From assembly GCA_009746045.1 (NCBI GenBank), contig RPFO01000123.1:2301005-2365004 (forward strand): a stretch of DNA of 64,000 bases, given 5' to 3'. This document shows, one piece after another, positions 22,437-34,968 of this stretch. How positions within the stretch are numbered: position 1 is the first letter of the stretch; each line of letters starts with the position of its first letter. Origin of the DNA: Mesostigma viride (Eukaryota > Streptophyta > Mesostigmatophyceae > Mesostigmatales > Mesostigmataceae). The notes below the pieces were generated by a model. The model searched no databases, was not told where the DNA came from, and saw only the letters and a program-made list of their open reading frames with translations. Made by a program: the position numbers and the translations under genes.

Positions 22437-22868
22437 CTAGAAACTAGGTGGCTGCCTAGGTGGGGTGCTGACAGTGAGTTGGCTGAACGTGACTGTGACA
22501 GCCTGTGTGTCCCCCGTCCTGCTCTCTACTGTTGCACTATTGGGTGCATAGCTACGGCCCCTAGGCATTGGGCGAGTCCTAATCTCCTGAGGTGGTGCCT
22601 CTACGTGCAAGCCTACTGGACGTGTCATGTATTTTTGGATAAACCTATCCGCTTCCCATGCTGTCTTGAATCCCTTAAAGATAGCCCTATGCCTATCCAC
22701 TATATAGTTCCTGCAGTCTACCCAGCAATAGAAAATACCTACTTTCCCTGTGCCTCCATCATGTGCCACAGCATAGTAATTAAAGTTGCCTAGATACATC
22801 ACTATCGGCCAACCCCCAAGTGCTTCATTATATCTAATATTATTTCTATTATTGGTGTTAGCCATCAC
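22437..22868 (-). CDS. Stand-alone RNase H hybrid-binding-domain (caulimovirus-VI-like) protein
   Basis: A 143-residue frame has the core YYAVAHDGGTGKVGIFYCW, WVDCRNYIVDRH and IFKGFKTAWEADRFIQKYM. This matches the small domain found at the N-terminus of eukaryotic RNase H1 (YAVxxGxxxGIYxxWxEC followed by FKSFxxxEEAxxFI), which binds RNA/DNA hybrids or dsRNA. No RNase H catalytic domain follows; the C-terminal third is Thr/Pro/Arg-rich. It lies just 5' of gag on the same strand, so it may be an extra ORF of the gypsy element, or a host-derived insertion. The frame is intact, unlike gag and pol. Identification rests on motif memory, so it needs a profile search. Confidence 0.65.
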   Translation of the reverse strand: MMANTNNRNNIRYNEALGGWPIVMYLGNFNYYAVAHDGGTGKVGIFYCWVDCRNYIVDRHRAIFKGFKTAWEADRFIQKYMTRPVGLHVEAPPQEIRTRPMPRGRSYAPNSATVESRTGDTQAVTVTFSQLTVSTPPRQPPSF

Positions 22869-24189
22869 ACACGTCGTCTATTGCCAGCAGACAGAGATAG
22901 AGAAGAGAAAGGAACCTTTTCACCTCTAACTAGTGTGTGACCTGTCACAGGGGGGGGGGGGATGCCAACTGGCACTAATCTAATCACTATCACAGAAATC
23001 AGGAGCTTCGCGCTCCTAATTCCATACAAGAGGGTAGCCTCCGTGATAACTGCCCGCCTTTTCGCAAGGACGAAGCCACGGAAACCACCCTACCAGCGCC
23101 CACAGCTTTCGCAGCCAGGACGCTAGTCACAATCAATACGTCACAGGAAACGACAATTCACAAACAAAACAACAAGGATGGGTGCACATAACCTCACCTC
23201 CTACGCGTGCAGGTAAGAGGGACGGAGCAAGGCGGTTGGCTGCAAGCGACTACCACATACTGCATGACAAAACATACCTTGGCGTTGCGCAGCCGACCTT
23301 CCTCCCTAGCTTGGCGCCGATTCCTTGTAGTGGTGCAGAGCCGAGCTCCCCGTAGGTGCCCCAGTCGACAGGAGATGCTTCTAAGCCCTACACTATCAAA
23401 GAGCCCTACACTATGACCGCCCTTTCAGCTACACGATGCCGCCGTTCACCACAGCCAGTTTCCAGGCTGGCGGGTCGAACTCGGCTTTCTATCTCGCTAA
23501 ATATTGGGCCGGCCCTGCGCAGGCCTGCCCTGCGCTATTAAGAATGCACCTTGCGGCTCAACACAAGGGCTCTTCGCGAGCACTTGTGGAAAACCTAGAG
23601 CTAGAACTACCTCCGATCCAGTGTTACATCCCGATCCGGATGGTGCGAAAGATCTAATCTAGTATAAGGTGCAGTTTAATAAGCCGGCATAGCCGCGCAT
23701 CCGCGTACCGCGATAGCAAGCAAAGATCGCAGTAAATTGACTAACTGAGCCGCGGTTTATCCTCAGCTAGGCCTTATAGCATGATTAATTAATCTAGCTA
23801 TATAACACGGCATGTCATGAGGCAAATGACATCCGGATTAGTGCCCCTTGGTCTGAGAGAGTCGTCAACACTCGTTTCATTAATCATCAAACCAAAGAGA
23901 GAGAGTCCATCGTCCTCAGACCAATTTCACCCAGCTGCGCTACCAAGCTGGCAAGTTGGTGTGCAGGCGCGCCGACATGCGCGCCGATCTTCCAGATACT
24001 GCCGTCAAGCCCCAATAGGTTCTGTATGACGTCTAGGGCCGGCCCGGCCCCTAGAAGATCTCGTACTTCTGGCTAGGCCCAAAATAACTGGTCCGAAACA
24101 CACAAAGTACCAAATAAACACACAAAGTCCCGAACTTAGGACATATTCCCCAATAAGTCCCGAATTGAGTCCTATAGTCCGGCGGACTA
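22869..24189. other. No gene recognised; possible 5' end of the gypsy element
   Basis: No convincing coding region. A run of G lies near 22952-22961. If the gypsy element has a 5' LTR it should be here, but with no second LTR in the window it cannot be delimited. Between 24060 and 24180 related phrases such as CAAAGTCCCGAACTTAG and AAGTCCCGAATTGAG recur, a short degenerate repeat. Confidence 0.4.
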
Positions 24190-25060
24190 TGAAAGCGAGC
24201 TATCGAAAGTCCCAAACGAATAACAAATGACTTTCGACTTATTTATTGAAGGCATTGTTACGCCCATACAAAGGTCTGGGCCGTAACACTGCCGTGCCAC
24301 CTCCGATCCTCTATGGTAGTAGGAATTGAAAGACCAGGCGACCTGGCTTGAGCTTATTATAACCCGTCCATATGCGCTGCCAATACCAAGGGAGTCCTTT
24401 GTACGAAATAAGGGTGCTGCCCTGTATTCCCGCCCCAAGTTGCCACGAGGTGCCACTAGCATGGGTGGAAAGAGAGGCTAGCGTTTCACGAGCAAGCATG
24501 CAGCCAGGGTGTGTGTTGACTCCCATAAAAACAGATATCACTTATTTAGCATATAGCGACCACAGACGCCATTGTTGTATGTTGTGGAGCCCAAGAAGGC
24601 CTCCGTGCACCCATGACATGAAGGACATCTCTCTGTTGATCCATCCGTGTGCCGTGTGGGAGATTAAGCCATTCTGTTTCCAAACAAAATTGCTGCCAAT
24701 GCGTTGGAGGAGCTGCGTGGTGGCGTCATTTGGTGGGTGTGCTTGGCAATAGTACAGAACATTAGAGAACAAAAGTTGGTTGACGATCAGGGTTCGTCCG
24801 CATAGGCTCATGCGGTGGACGGCCCCCCATGAGCGCCCTGCGGTAAGGAGAACGCCTGCAAGTTTGCCCACGTGGTTGGTTTCATCATACATGAACGAAC
24901 GTTGTTCAGCCAAGCGTCCCTCGGGCGTGCAGCCGATGGGACAATTATGCAAAAGGTGGTGATCCCCTGGCTTGACCCACTGAGGTCACAGCCAGGTTGG
25001 GGAGTGCAGAGCGTGGGGTGTCGGGTTTTGCCGATGTGCAATCCCGTGGACTTCAGCACA
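24190..25060 (-). pseudogene. Fragment of a second LINE type (RT thumb and downstream region)
   Basis: The clearest part is 24542-24952, where the minus strand reads WGAVHRMSLCGRTLIVNQLL, then LFSNVLYYCQAHPPND and LLQRIGSNFVWKQNG. This is the pattern just after the RT palm in plant-type LINEs (LSLAGRxxLIxSVLxxxPxY followed by FLWxG). The sequence continues in shifted frames (GSTLISYKGLPWYWQRIW) to about 24200. No YADD motif or 5' part is present. It shares no sequence with LINE copies A-D, so it is a separate family. Confidence 0.65.
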
Positions 25061-25613
25061 TTGCATCGTAGTGTTGTGTGGCAACAGAATAGGTAGTGAT
25101 ATTTTCCATGACAGCATTCACTTCAGGCAATGAGGTACAAATGAACATTCGTTGTGTCATCAACATAAGCCGTTCGGAATTTTTTTTTTTGAGACTATAT
25201 CGAATTATCGATGTGCACATGTGGTTTGGCTAAGCTTAGCCGCCTAGCGGCTAAGCTTAGGTAAGGTTTACGAAACATTTCAAACTTTTCATTAAAATTA
25301 TATTAAAATATTTAAGCGCGACGCACAGCGTCTCCACAGACATTTTTCTACCTGCAAAAGTCATACAATGTTAATAATGATTCTGGCGCTGTCACAAGGT
25401 CCGGCCGGCGACTTGCGCCGGAAATGCGCGGACTACACAAATTAATTTGGCACACGGCCACGTCCAGGCTGTTTGGGATCATAAAAAGACTTTCCTCACG
25501 TGACTTAGTGTTTTCCTGTTGACATCATGCCCATTTAATATTAATGCTGCTGTTACCCTGCTCATGACCATGCCCTGAATTCCATTCTTTGGTGACTTAG
25601 TGTTTTCTTGTTT
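25061..25613. other. Intergenic, no gene recognised
   Basis: A T-run followed by GAGACTA at 25180-25197 recurs at about 26681-26698. The phrase GTGACTTAGTGTTTTC occurs twice (about 25500 and 25592), just before the inverted repeat copy begins. Confidence 0.45.
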
Positions 25614-26655
25614 AGGGGCTGGCATGCATGCGTTGGTTGACATGCCATGGATGAAAAACGCCAAGAAGAGTATATGGCCCCGCTGGCCAGCACCTGGTTG
25701 ATCAACCAAGGGGATAGCCTGCACCGTGAGACACAAACACAGCAGACCCAGCAAAGCAAAATTTTTGTTTGGTTGTAAGCGAGTGGAGATTACTTTTGAC
25801 ATGCTTGATGAAGAAATAATTAACACACCTTCTATTGTCACACCTTCTATAAACAAATAGTTGATTGATCACCTTATACACCACGTAAACATGCTAGCAG
25901 ACGAGCTCTTCAGTCCAGTGAAGAGTCCAGAAAATCCACGTGCGAAGCAAGTCAGCTTACGCAGAAAGCACCATGAATGTAAATGACGCCCCAAACCCGT
26001 GACCAGGCAAGCATCCAGAGGGGCTTTCCAAGCCTAGTATATTCCAGAAAAAAAGCATCACAGATCCTTGGGCAACGGACGTTCACACAGGACATTCGAA
26101 GGACCATGAAGATGGCGTCCTGCACGGCTAAGAAAATAAAACGCAACGCTACGCTATGTCTGCGACTAGGTGGATTCGGCGAAATGGAAAGAACGCAACC
26201 ATGAAAATGCATCAGAAAGAGAGCAGGTAGTACCCCGGTAGGTAGTACGCCTCACCATCGGCATCGCCAGTTACGTCCCGTGGCAAAAAATCCAGCGTTC
26301 TTTCCAATATGATGACACCAGAAACTCGTCGGCCCCACGCCTTCCACGAACAGCAAACTGATTTTACTAGGCACCCAGTACGTAAAGCAATTAAGCATGA
26401 TGCTACAATACCTAAATCTACAACGACATTCCATTTACAGGTCGCCATGATAGCGACGCGGACCTCTCCCACGCAGGTATCACTCCGTTGACGCACCTCC
26501 AGCTCAGAAAATTTCGTACTTGCTCTTCAAACATAAAATTTTGACGTATAAAACCATGGCTGCGCATTCCCCATCCCAATTTTCTAGCGTACGTTTCCTG
26601 CCATCGCCAGCCAGCAAATTGCTCGCGGAGCACGTCACTTTGTTTTTCGTCCGGC
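25614..26655 (-). repeat. Inverted copy of the type-A core
   Basis: This stretch is the reverse complement of 27415-28481 (and of 35536-36602), with scattered substitutions and a few short indels. Together with 27415-28481 it makes an inverted repeat with arms of about 1.05 kb and a spacer of about 760 bp. Open frames in it do not match those in the direct copies, so it is not conserved as protein-coding. Confidence 0.85.
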
Positions 26656-28461
26656 GGCGTGGCCTGCGGCTGCGTTAATAATTTTTTTTTTTTGAGACTA
26701 CACCCCCCGCATTGGTAAGAATCCCCTACTAGTAACTACGATTTATGACGCCCGAAAACTTTGGCCGAGGCCGTAGGCCGAAGGTGGGGCCGTCCCCCGC
26801 GCCCCCTAGCGCGGGAGCGGACGACGTCCAGGACCGTAGCGAGATGGCCAATCGGCGTAGTCCAAAGAAAATCCCCAAACCTTGGAGATCGAGTCTGAGG
26901 TATTCTGAACGGGTGCTGAAACGCTGAACATGTTCAGACTTTTGCGGGCAGGTGGGGCGTCTCGCCAATCCGCGCGGCCTCAGGAATTACGGCGCGTTGA
27001 CTCTTTTAAACGTCAAACAAGCTACTGGCGAATGGATCTCTCCTAAACTTTTCCCAGTTTCCCGTTGCACCACTTTGGACAAGGGGACCAACCGGTGCAC
27101 GCCGTTTCGAATTACGCGCTCGAGGTTAGGGCCACAACGTGAATGGAATGCGATTTTCTGAACGGATGGATCAAATTTGCAGGACGGTTGGAATGTTCAG
27201 AACCTAACCGGCGTTCAGTCAGGGTGGGGTGAAATAGTTCAGGCCGAAATTTGGCACATTTTCAATGGAAATACGAACGTAACGAAATTTCCAAGTATCT
27301 TCCACCGAAATATCTCTAAAGTATATCGCATGGTATAATCGCATGGAAAAAAGTCTTGCAGGGCAGTGGGAACTGGGAATTATTGGCAAAGCGTGCGGCA
27401 TGCTCGGGGCGAAAAACAAAGTGACGTGCTGCGCGAGCAATTTTCCTTGTGCTGGCTGGCGATGGCAGGCAACGTAGGCTAGAAAATTGGGATGGGGAAT
27501 GCGCAGCCATGGTTTTATACGTCAAAATTTTATGTTTGAAGAGCAAGTGCGAAATTTTATGAGCTGGAGGTGCGTCAACGGAGTGATACCTGCGTGGGAG
27601 AGGTCCGTGTCGCTATGGCGACCTGGAAATGGAATGTCGTTGTAGATTTAGGTATTGTAGTATCATGCTTAACTGCTTTACGTATTGGGTGCCTAGTGAA
27701 ATCAGTTTGCTGTTCGTGGAAGGCTTGGGGTGTGGCCAACGAGCTTCTGCTGTCGCCACATCATATTGGAAAGAACGCTGGATTTTTTGCCACGGGACGT
27801 AACCGGCGATGCCGATGGTGAGGCGTTTGTTTCGATGACCGGGGTAGTACCTGCTCTCTTTCTGATGCATTTTCATGGTTGCGTTCTTTCCATTTCGCCG
27901 AATCCACCTAGTCGCAGCAAAGACATAGCGTAGCAAGGGTCTGCGTTTTATTTTCTTAGCCGTGCAGGACGCCATCTTCATGGTCCTTCGCATGTCCTGT
28001 GTGAACGTCCGTTGCCCAAGGATCTGTGATGCTTTTTTCTGGAATATACTGGGCGGTGAAAGCCCCTCTGGATGCTTGCCTGGTCACGGGTTTGGGGCGT
28101 CATTTACTGCTGTACTGGCTGACATTCATGGTGCTTTCTGCGTAAGCTGACTTGCTTCGCACGTGGATTTTGACTGGACTGAAGAGCGCGTCTGGTAGCA
28201 TGTTTACGTGGTGTATAAGGTGATCAATCAACCATTTGTTTATAGAAGGTGTGACAATAGAAGGTGTGTTATATATTTCTTCATCAAGCATGTCAAAAGT
28301 AATCTCCACTCGCTTACAACCTGAATTTTGCTTTGCTGGGTCTGCTGTGTTTGTGTCTCACTGTGCAGGCTATCCCCTTGGTTGATCAACCAGGTGATTT
28401 TTGGTGGCAGCGGGGCCATATACTCTTCTTGGCGTTTTTCATCCATGGCATGTCAACCAAC

Positions 28462-29606
28462 GCATGCATGCCAGCCCCTCCCACACCCACGCACACATGT
28501 TAGCTATACCCCACAAACCCACGCATGGATTCCAGCCACCCCCCACATGCCCGCATGCATGCCAGCCACCCCACCAATCCACGCACGCATGCCAGCCACC
28601 CCCACACCCACGCACGCATGCCAGCCACCCCACAACCCACTTATGCATTCCAGCAACCCCCACAGCCACTTACGCATGCCAGCCACCCCCCACCCCCACG
28701 CACGCATGGCAGCCACCCCACGAACCCACGCACGCGTGCCAGCCCCCCCTTAAAACCACGCATGCATGGCAGCTCCCCACCACACCCACGCATGCATGCC
28801 ACTCCCCCCGCCAACCACCCACGCATGCCAGCCCCCCGACACACGCATGGCAGCCCCCCCCACACCCACGCACGCATGCCAGCCCTACCCCACATGCAGG
28901 CATGCATGCCAGCCACCCCCCACACCCACGCATGCATGCCAGCCCCTCCCACACCCACGCCCGCATGCCAGCTACCCCACAAACCCACGCATGCATGCCA
29001 GCGACCCCCCACATGCACGCATGCATGCCAGCCACCCCACCAACCCACACACGCGTGCCAGCCCCCCCTAACCCCACGCATGCATGGCAGCCCCCCACCA
29101 CACCCACGCATGCATGCCACTCCCCCCCACACCCACGCACGCATGCGAGCCCCCCCCACACCCACGCACGCATGCCAGCCCCACCCCACATGCAGGCATG
29201 CATGCCAGCCACCCCCCACACCCACGCATGCATGCCAGCCCCTCCCACACCCACGCCTGCATGCCAGCTACCCCACAAACCCACGCATGCATGCCAGCGA
29301 CCCCCCACATGCACGCATGCATGCCAGCCACCCCACCAACCCACGCACGCATGCCAGCCCATCACAAACCCACTTATGCATGCCAGCCACCCCCCACACC
29401 CACGTACGCATGCCAGCCACCCCACACACCCACGCACGCATGGCAGCCACCCCACGAACCCACACACGCGTGCCAGCCCCCCCTAACCCCACGCATGCAT
29501 GCCACTCCCCCCCACACCCACGCACGCATGCGAGCCCCCCCACACACCCACGCACGCATGCGAGGCCCCCCCACACCCACGCAAGCATGCCAGCCCCCCC
29601 CATGAA
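28462..29606. repeat. Type-A minisatellite, about 30-bp unit, copy 1
   Basis: Imperfect tandem units of about 29-30 bp follow the consensus CCCACGCATGCATGCCAGCC plus a variable CACCCCACAC part. The GCATGC/ATGCAT palindromes recur at every unit. Long open frames exist on both strands because the unit length is close to a multiple of three; they are not genes. Confidence 0.95.
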
Positions 29607-30590
29607 GTCATAGTGGGCACCACGGAGTCATGCTATGATTTAATTTTTTCAATTTAATAATGGGAATGACGGATGGTGCATGTGTGAACAAAGGAATGAA
29701 AGGATTGCCACTCAATGAATATTAATTAATGATGAAAATGGGAGTTTGCATGGGAGTGTTTGGTCCTTATGGCTGGCTTGCAAAAAGCAGTACCCAAATT
29801 TCGAAGTATTTGACAGCGAAATATCTGTAAAGTATATCGCATGGTATAATTAATTAATGAATGGTACGCTGAAATTCATTGTGCGGGCTCTCTCTGCATG
29901 TGATAAACAATTTTAGCTTTGAGGGCATGCAACAAGACATGCTAGCATTAAAATGAAATTAAATTATAACATGACTAGTTGGGAGATCATGTACGACATG
30001 TAGCATAATTACGTACATGGCCACAATTGTGCCAATCAGGGCCCTCCTCTAGGTAGACTGTGCTAGGCAATTACAATTAGACAAATAAGGTCATTCAAAA
30101 AGGTTTAATTCTTCACCTACCTCCATCCATCCAGCAAGGGAATATGTTAGCCAGTGCTGCATGATGATCTCCCAACGGAGTCATGTTATGATGCAAAATA
30201 GTTCAGGATAAAATTTGTCAGAATTTCACTGGCGATACGAACGTAACGAAATTTCCAAGTATCCGACGCCGAAATATGATTGTTGTATCGAATGGTATGC
30301 TGAAATTCATTGTGGTTCAGTCCGAGCTGACAAATTGGTCAGAAATTTCATTTTCGATACGAACGTGACGAAATTTCCAAGTATCTCACGCTCGGAGAGC
30401 TTCCACGGTGTTCACGGGGAAGGGTCCGTTGCGCGTGGCGCACGGCGGCGGTTCGTCCCGGTCGGAATCGTCCGCTCGCGCGTCCTCCGTGGAAGGGTCT
30501 TGGCGCGTCGCGCGGGCCGGTGCGGTTGGCGCCCAGAAGGTCGACTATCGGCCTCTGGGCCGCTAGCGGCGAGTCACGTCCTCTCAAGTC

Positions 30591-30634
30591 GGGGAGGGGG
30601 GGCGATAGCCCCCCCTCCCCCACTTTTTTCTTGT
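30591..30634 (+). other. 3' hairpin end of unit A1
   Basis: Arms GGGGAGGGGGGGC and GCCCCCCCTCCCC pair perfectly around the loop GATA. CACTTTTTTCTTGT follows. The roughly 245 bp before it are nearly identical in the other A/B units. Confidence 0.85.
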
Positions 30635-32753
30635 CCCCTACTAGTAACTACGATTTATGACGCCCGAAAACTTTGGCCGCGGCCGTAGGCCGAAGGTGGG
30701 GCCGTCCCCCGCGCCCCCTAGCGCGGGAGCGGACGACGTCCAGGACCGTAGCGAGATGGCCAATCGCCGTAGTACAAAGAAAATCCCCAAACCTTGGAGA
30801 TCGACTGTCAGGAGTTCTGAACGGGTGCTGAAACGCTGAACATGTTCAGACTTTTGCGGGCAGGTGGGGCGTCTCGCCAATCCGCGCGGCCTCAGGAATT
30901 ACGGCGCGTTGACTCTTTTAAACGTCAAACAAGCTACTGGCGAATGGATCTCCCCTCAAACTTTTCAGTGTTTCCCGTTGCACCACTTTGGACAAGGGGA
31001 CCAACCGGTGCACGCCATTTCGAATAACGCGCTCGAGGTCAGGGCCACAACGTGAATGGAATGCGATTTTCTGAACGGATGGATCAAATTTGCAGGACGG
31101 TTGGAAGGTTCAGAGCCGAACTGGCGTTCAGTCAGGGTGGGGGGAAATAGTTCAGGATTAAATTTGTTTTTCGGGCTCCCGCTGGCCCCCTGGCCCCCCC
31201 CGCCTGCATTTTAGTTCGCAAGCAGGGCGGGGCGAGCGTCGCGTCGAACGCACCAGGCTGGCAGTGGCAATGGGTAAAGTGAACGTGAATAATAAAAGCG
31301 GCATGGTCGGGGCAAAAAATTTTAATGAAACAAGGCGACGTGCTGCGGAAGCAACCATAGTTGTTGCTGGCTGGCGATGGCGGGCGACGTAGCATGTGAA
31401 ATCGGGATGGGGAATGCGAATTCCTGGTTTTTATACGTCAAAAATTGTATTGGAAGAGTACGTAGGAAACTTTCTGAGCTGGCGGGGCGTCAACCCCGTG
31501 CAACCTGCGTGGGAGAGGTCCGTGTCGCTATGGCATTTGCTGTAAAATAGCCAGCGACCTGGAAATCGAACGTCGTCATCAGATTGTTTTGTTTCATTGT
31601 CGTCATTCTTCAGTTTTACGTATTTCACGCCTTGTAAAATCAGTTTTGATGTTCATGGAAGACGTGGGATGGGGCAAACGAATGTCTGGTGTCACCATAG
31701 ACAATTGCGATTGAGCGCTGGATTGCTTGGCACGGGACGAACGCTGGCGATGGCGATTTGTGTCAAAGATGTGGTCAATGTATCTGCTTTTATCTAATGT
31801 GATTTACGTTTACCGTCATCTGATGCAATTTCCCTTTTTCCAGACGAATTTTCTTGGTCGCAGCGTGCACGTACCGGACCAAGAGTCTGTCTTCCATTGT
31901 CGTATCCGTGGGGTGCGTCCTCTTCATTCTCCTTGGGAATGTTATTGCCACGTTATCCGTGTTGCTTTCTTCTGGAACAGACTGGGCAGGGAAAGCCCAT
32001 GTTTGCTCATGGATGATTGCTCATGCACCAATTTCGGGAGTCGTTGACTGCTGTGCTGCCTGACGTTGACGGTGCTTTTGCGTGTGATAAGCTGCCTTGC
32101 TTTGCACGTGGGTTTTCACTGGGCTATATGGGTGAAGGTCAGCAACTAGGGGTGTGTCATGCTGTGCTATATTGCTTCCATCCAGCATATCCAAAGTTAG
32201 ACTTGCTCTAATGGCTGTGCAATATTTGTGTTGTGCAGATTTTTACTGGGCTGAAGCCAAATTCACGCATGGGTAGACAGTTTGCTGCACGTGAATTTTT
32301 ACTGGGCTGTACGTGCAGGTGGGCAACCAGTGTTGTGCCATATTTTTCTACATGGATTCATCATACTTGCTGTCAAACGTAGGCCCCATTCGCTTGCACA
32401 CTGAATTTTGCTTTGCTGGCTGTGTAATTTTGATGTCTCATTGTGCAGGCGTGCCCGCTACCTGATCAACCAGGTGTGCTTTGGATTGTGCCAGCGGGGC
32501 CATGTTTGTTTCCTTTGCATGTGTAGGCAGCTAGGCAGGCTGGCAGGGGACATGGGGCACGAGGCTTGGGGTGTGGGGTATGTGGCATGGGTCAGGCAGC
32601 CAGCCAGCCAGCCAGCAAGGCAGCCACATGCACGAGGTCATGGGAATATGGGGCTGGCAGGTGGGACGGGGCAGGGGACCTGGGGCACGAGCAATGAAAC
32701 TTGGGGACATGGGGCACGAGGCTTGGGGCGTGGGGTATGTGGCATGGGTCAGG

Positions 32754-33268
<515 letters not shown>

Positions 33269-33299
33269 AAGGCAGCCACATGCACGAGATGTGATTATT

Positions 33300-34500
33300 G
33301 GCAAGCCAGCCAGCGGGGGCACCACAGGGAGGAGGGCATGGGACAGGGGGAAGGGGGGAGGGGGCGGGGGGCAGGGTCCAGGCGGCAGGGGGCAGGGGGA
33401 GCCTTTCTGAAGCTATGAGTCACAGGTCGTGGGGACTGGGGCATGGGGCAGGCCCTCAGCCACCTGCACGTGATGTGGTCAGAGGCAAGTCTCAATCAGG
33501 GGCACAGTGGGCAGGTGGGACGGGGCAGGGGACCTGGGGCACGAGCCATGAATCTTGGGGCATGGGGAGTGGGGCGTTGGGCAGGCAGGTAGGGGTGGTA
33601 CACACGCACATGCCCTGCCATGCCCTGCGATCCCGCAAAAGGGCACCGTGGGGTCTTGTGGTTTGTCACACTTTGCTATGGGGTGCATATTTGCAGGGAC
33701 ATGAAGATGGGTGACCGCGCCGTAACCGAGACGTGTGTGGTGGCAACATGCCGCCTGGATACCAGCTGGCCTTGCTTCGTTAGCTACATTTATGGCTGCA
33801 TGTGATGGCGTGCCCTTGCCGTGGTCACAGTGGTCACAGTGAGGGCCTGTGGTTGCCCCATACTGGTGGTGGTTATAAAGAAGTTAGCGAATACAAAACT
33901 TTCTTTCTTAAGGTGATTTTGAAGTGGGCATGAGCGATCGTGCGCATGCTAACATTTGATGGCCATTCCATGGTGAAGTTGGGAATTGGATGGGATTGTT
34001 TTATAAAGATGCGGTGGTGTGTCTTAAAATGAGCTGTGCTAATCTCATTATGAAGTGCTCAAGACAACTCATTATAATAAATCAGAGTTGGAACAAACAT
34101 TGTCTGCATCATGCCCCAACTTGAACACTACACGAAGTGTGACACCTATGCTACGTGTGTTGCGGGCTAGCTGTGTCAGCAAACAATTTTAGCTTTTAGC
34201 CCTCAAATCATGTCCAACTCGCGCCTAACAATAGGAGCCAGTTGCACCTTGCATGGTAATGTCCACAAACTAACCTAAAACAGTTTAGTGTCCATATTGG
34301 GACCAAAGCACACTCATATAGGGACTTTGGTGTGGCAGGCCCCAGCGGCTTGGCCGGCCAGGGCGGCATATTCTGACCTGGCCTGGCCCCAAGGGCATTC
34401 CCAAAAGGGTAGGGAAACATGCCACGAACTACACCCAGATGTTGGTGGATGACCTACTCATCCCAGCCATAACTCATAAAAAATGCCTACAATATTTGGA
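33300..34500. other. Downstream part of unit B1, no gene
   Basis: The first 300 bp are G-rich (GGGGCAGGGGAC-type), followed by AT-richer DNA. Short frames such as the one ending YIYGCM are shared with unit B2 but show no family resemblance. Confidence 0.45.
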
Positions 34501-34968
34501 ACGCACCCTTGCATGAAGTAGCCTAGAATGTATGATAGGCCATATGCCCCTTCTCTGGGCTATGTGCTACATACAGTACTCCCAACGGAGTTATGTTACA
34601 ATTCAATTCAATTCAATTCAATCTAATGGTATGCTGAAATTCATGGTGGTTCAGTCCGAGCTGACAAATTTGTCAGAAATTTCATTTTCGATACGAACGT
34701 GACGAAATTTCCAAGTATCTCACGCTCGGAGAGCTTTCACGGTGTTCACGGGGAAGGGTCCGTTGCGCGTGGCGCACGGCGGCGGTTCGTCCCGGTCGGA
34801 GTCGTCCGCTCGCGCGTCCTCCGTGGAAGGGTCTTGGCGCGTCGCGCGGGCCGGTGCGGTTGGCGCCCAGAAGGTCGACTATCGGCCTCTGGGCCGCTAG
34901 CGGCGAGTCACGTCCTCTCAAGTCGGGGAGGGGGGGCGATAGCCCCCCCTCCCCCACTTTTTTCTTGT

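Larger units (their letters stand above)
26722..30634 (+). mobile_element. Helitron-like array unit A1
   Basis: The unit begins TCCCCTACTAGTAACTACGA and ends with a 13-bp perfect hairpin (30591-30620) plus CTTGT at 30634, where the next unit starts at once. Inside are a GGCCGAGGCCGTAGGCC-rich 5' segment, the type-A core (27415-28461), a 1.1-kb minisatellite and an AT-rich part. No Rep/helicase or transposase gene is visible, so it is non-autonomous. A hairpin near a fixed 3' end without terminal inverted repeats suggests a Helitron relative, but the end is CTTG rather than the canonical CTRR. Confidence 0.55.

Noticed and set aside
25180-26698. T-runs followed by GAGACTA as retroposon tails
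   Set aside because: They do not sit at the 3' end of either LINE type, and no target duplication was found.
28462-29606. CRISPR-like regular repeats
   Set aside because: Adjacent units without unique spacers, in a eukaryotic mobile-element context; this is a minisatellite.
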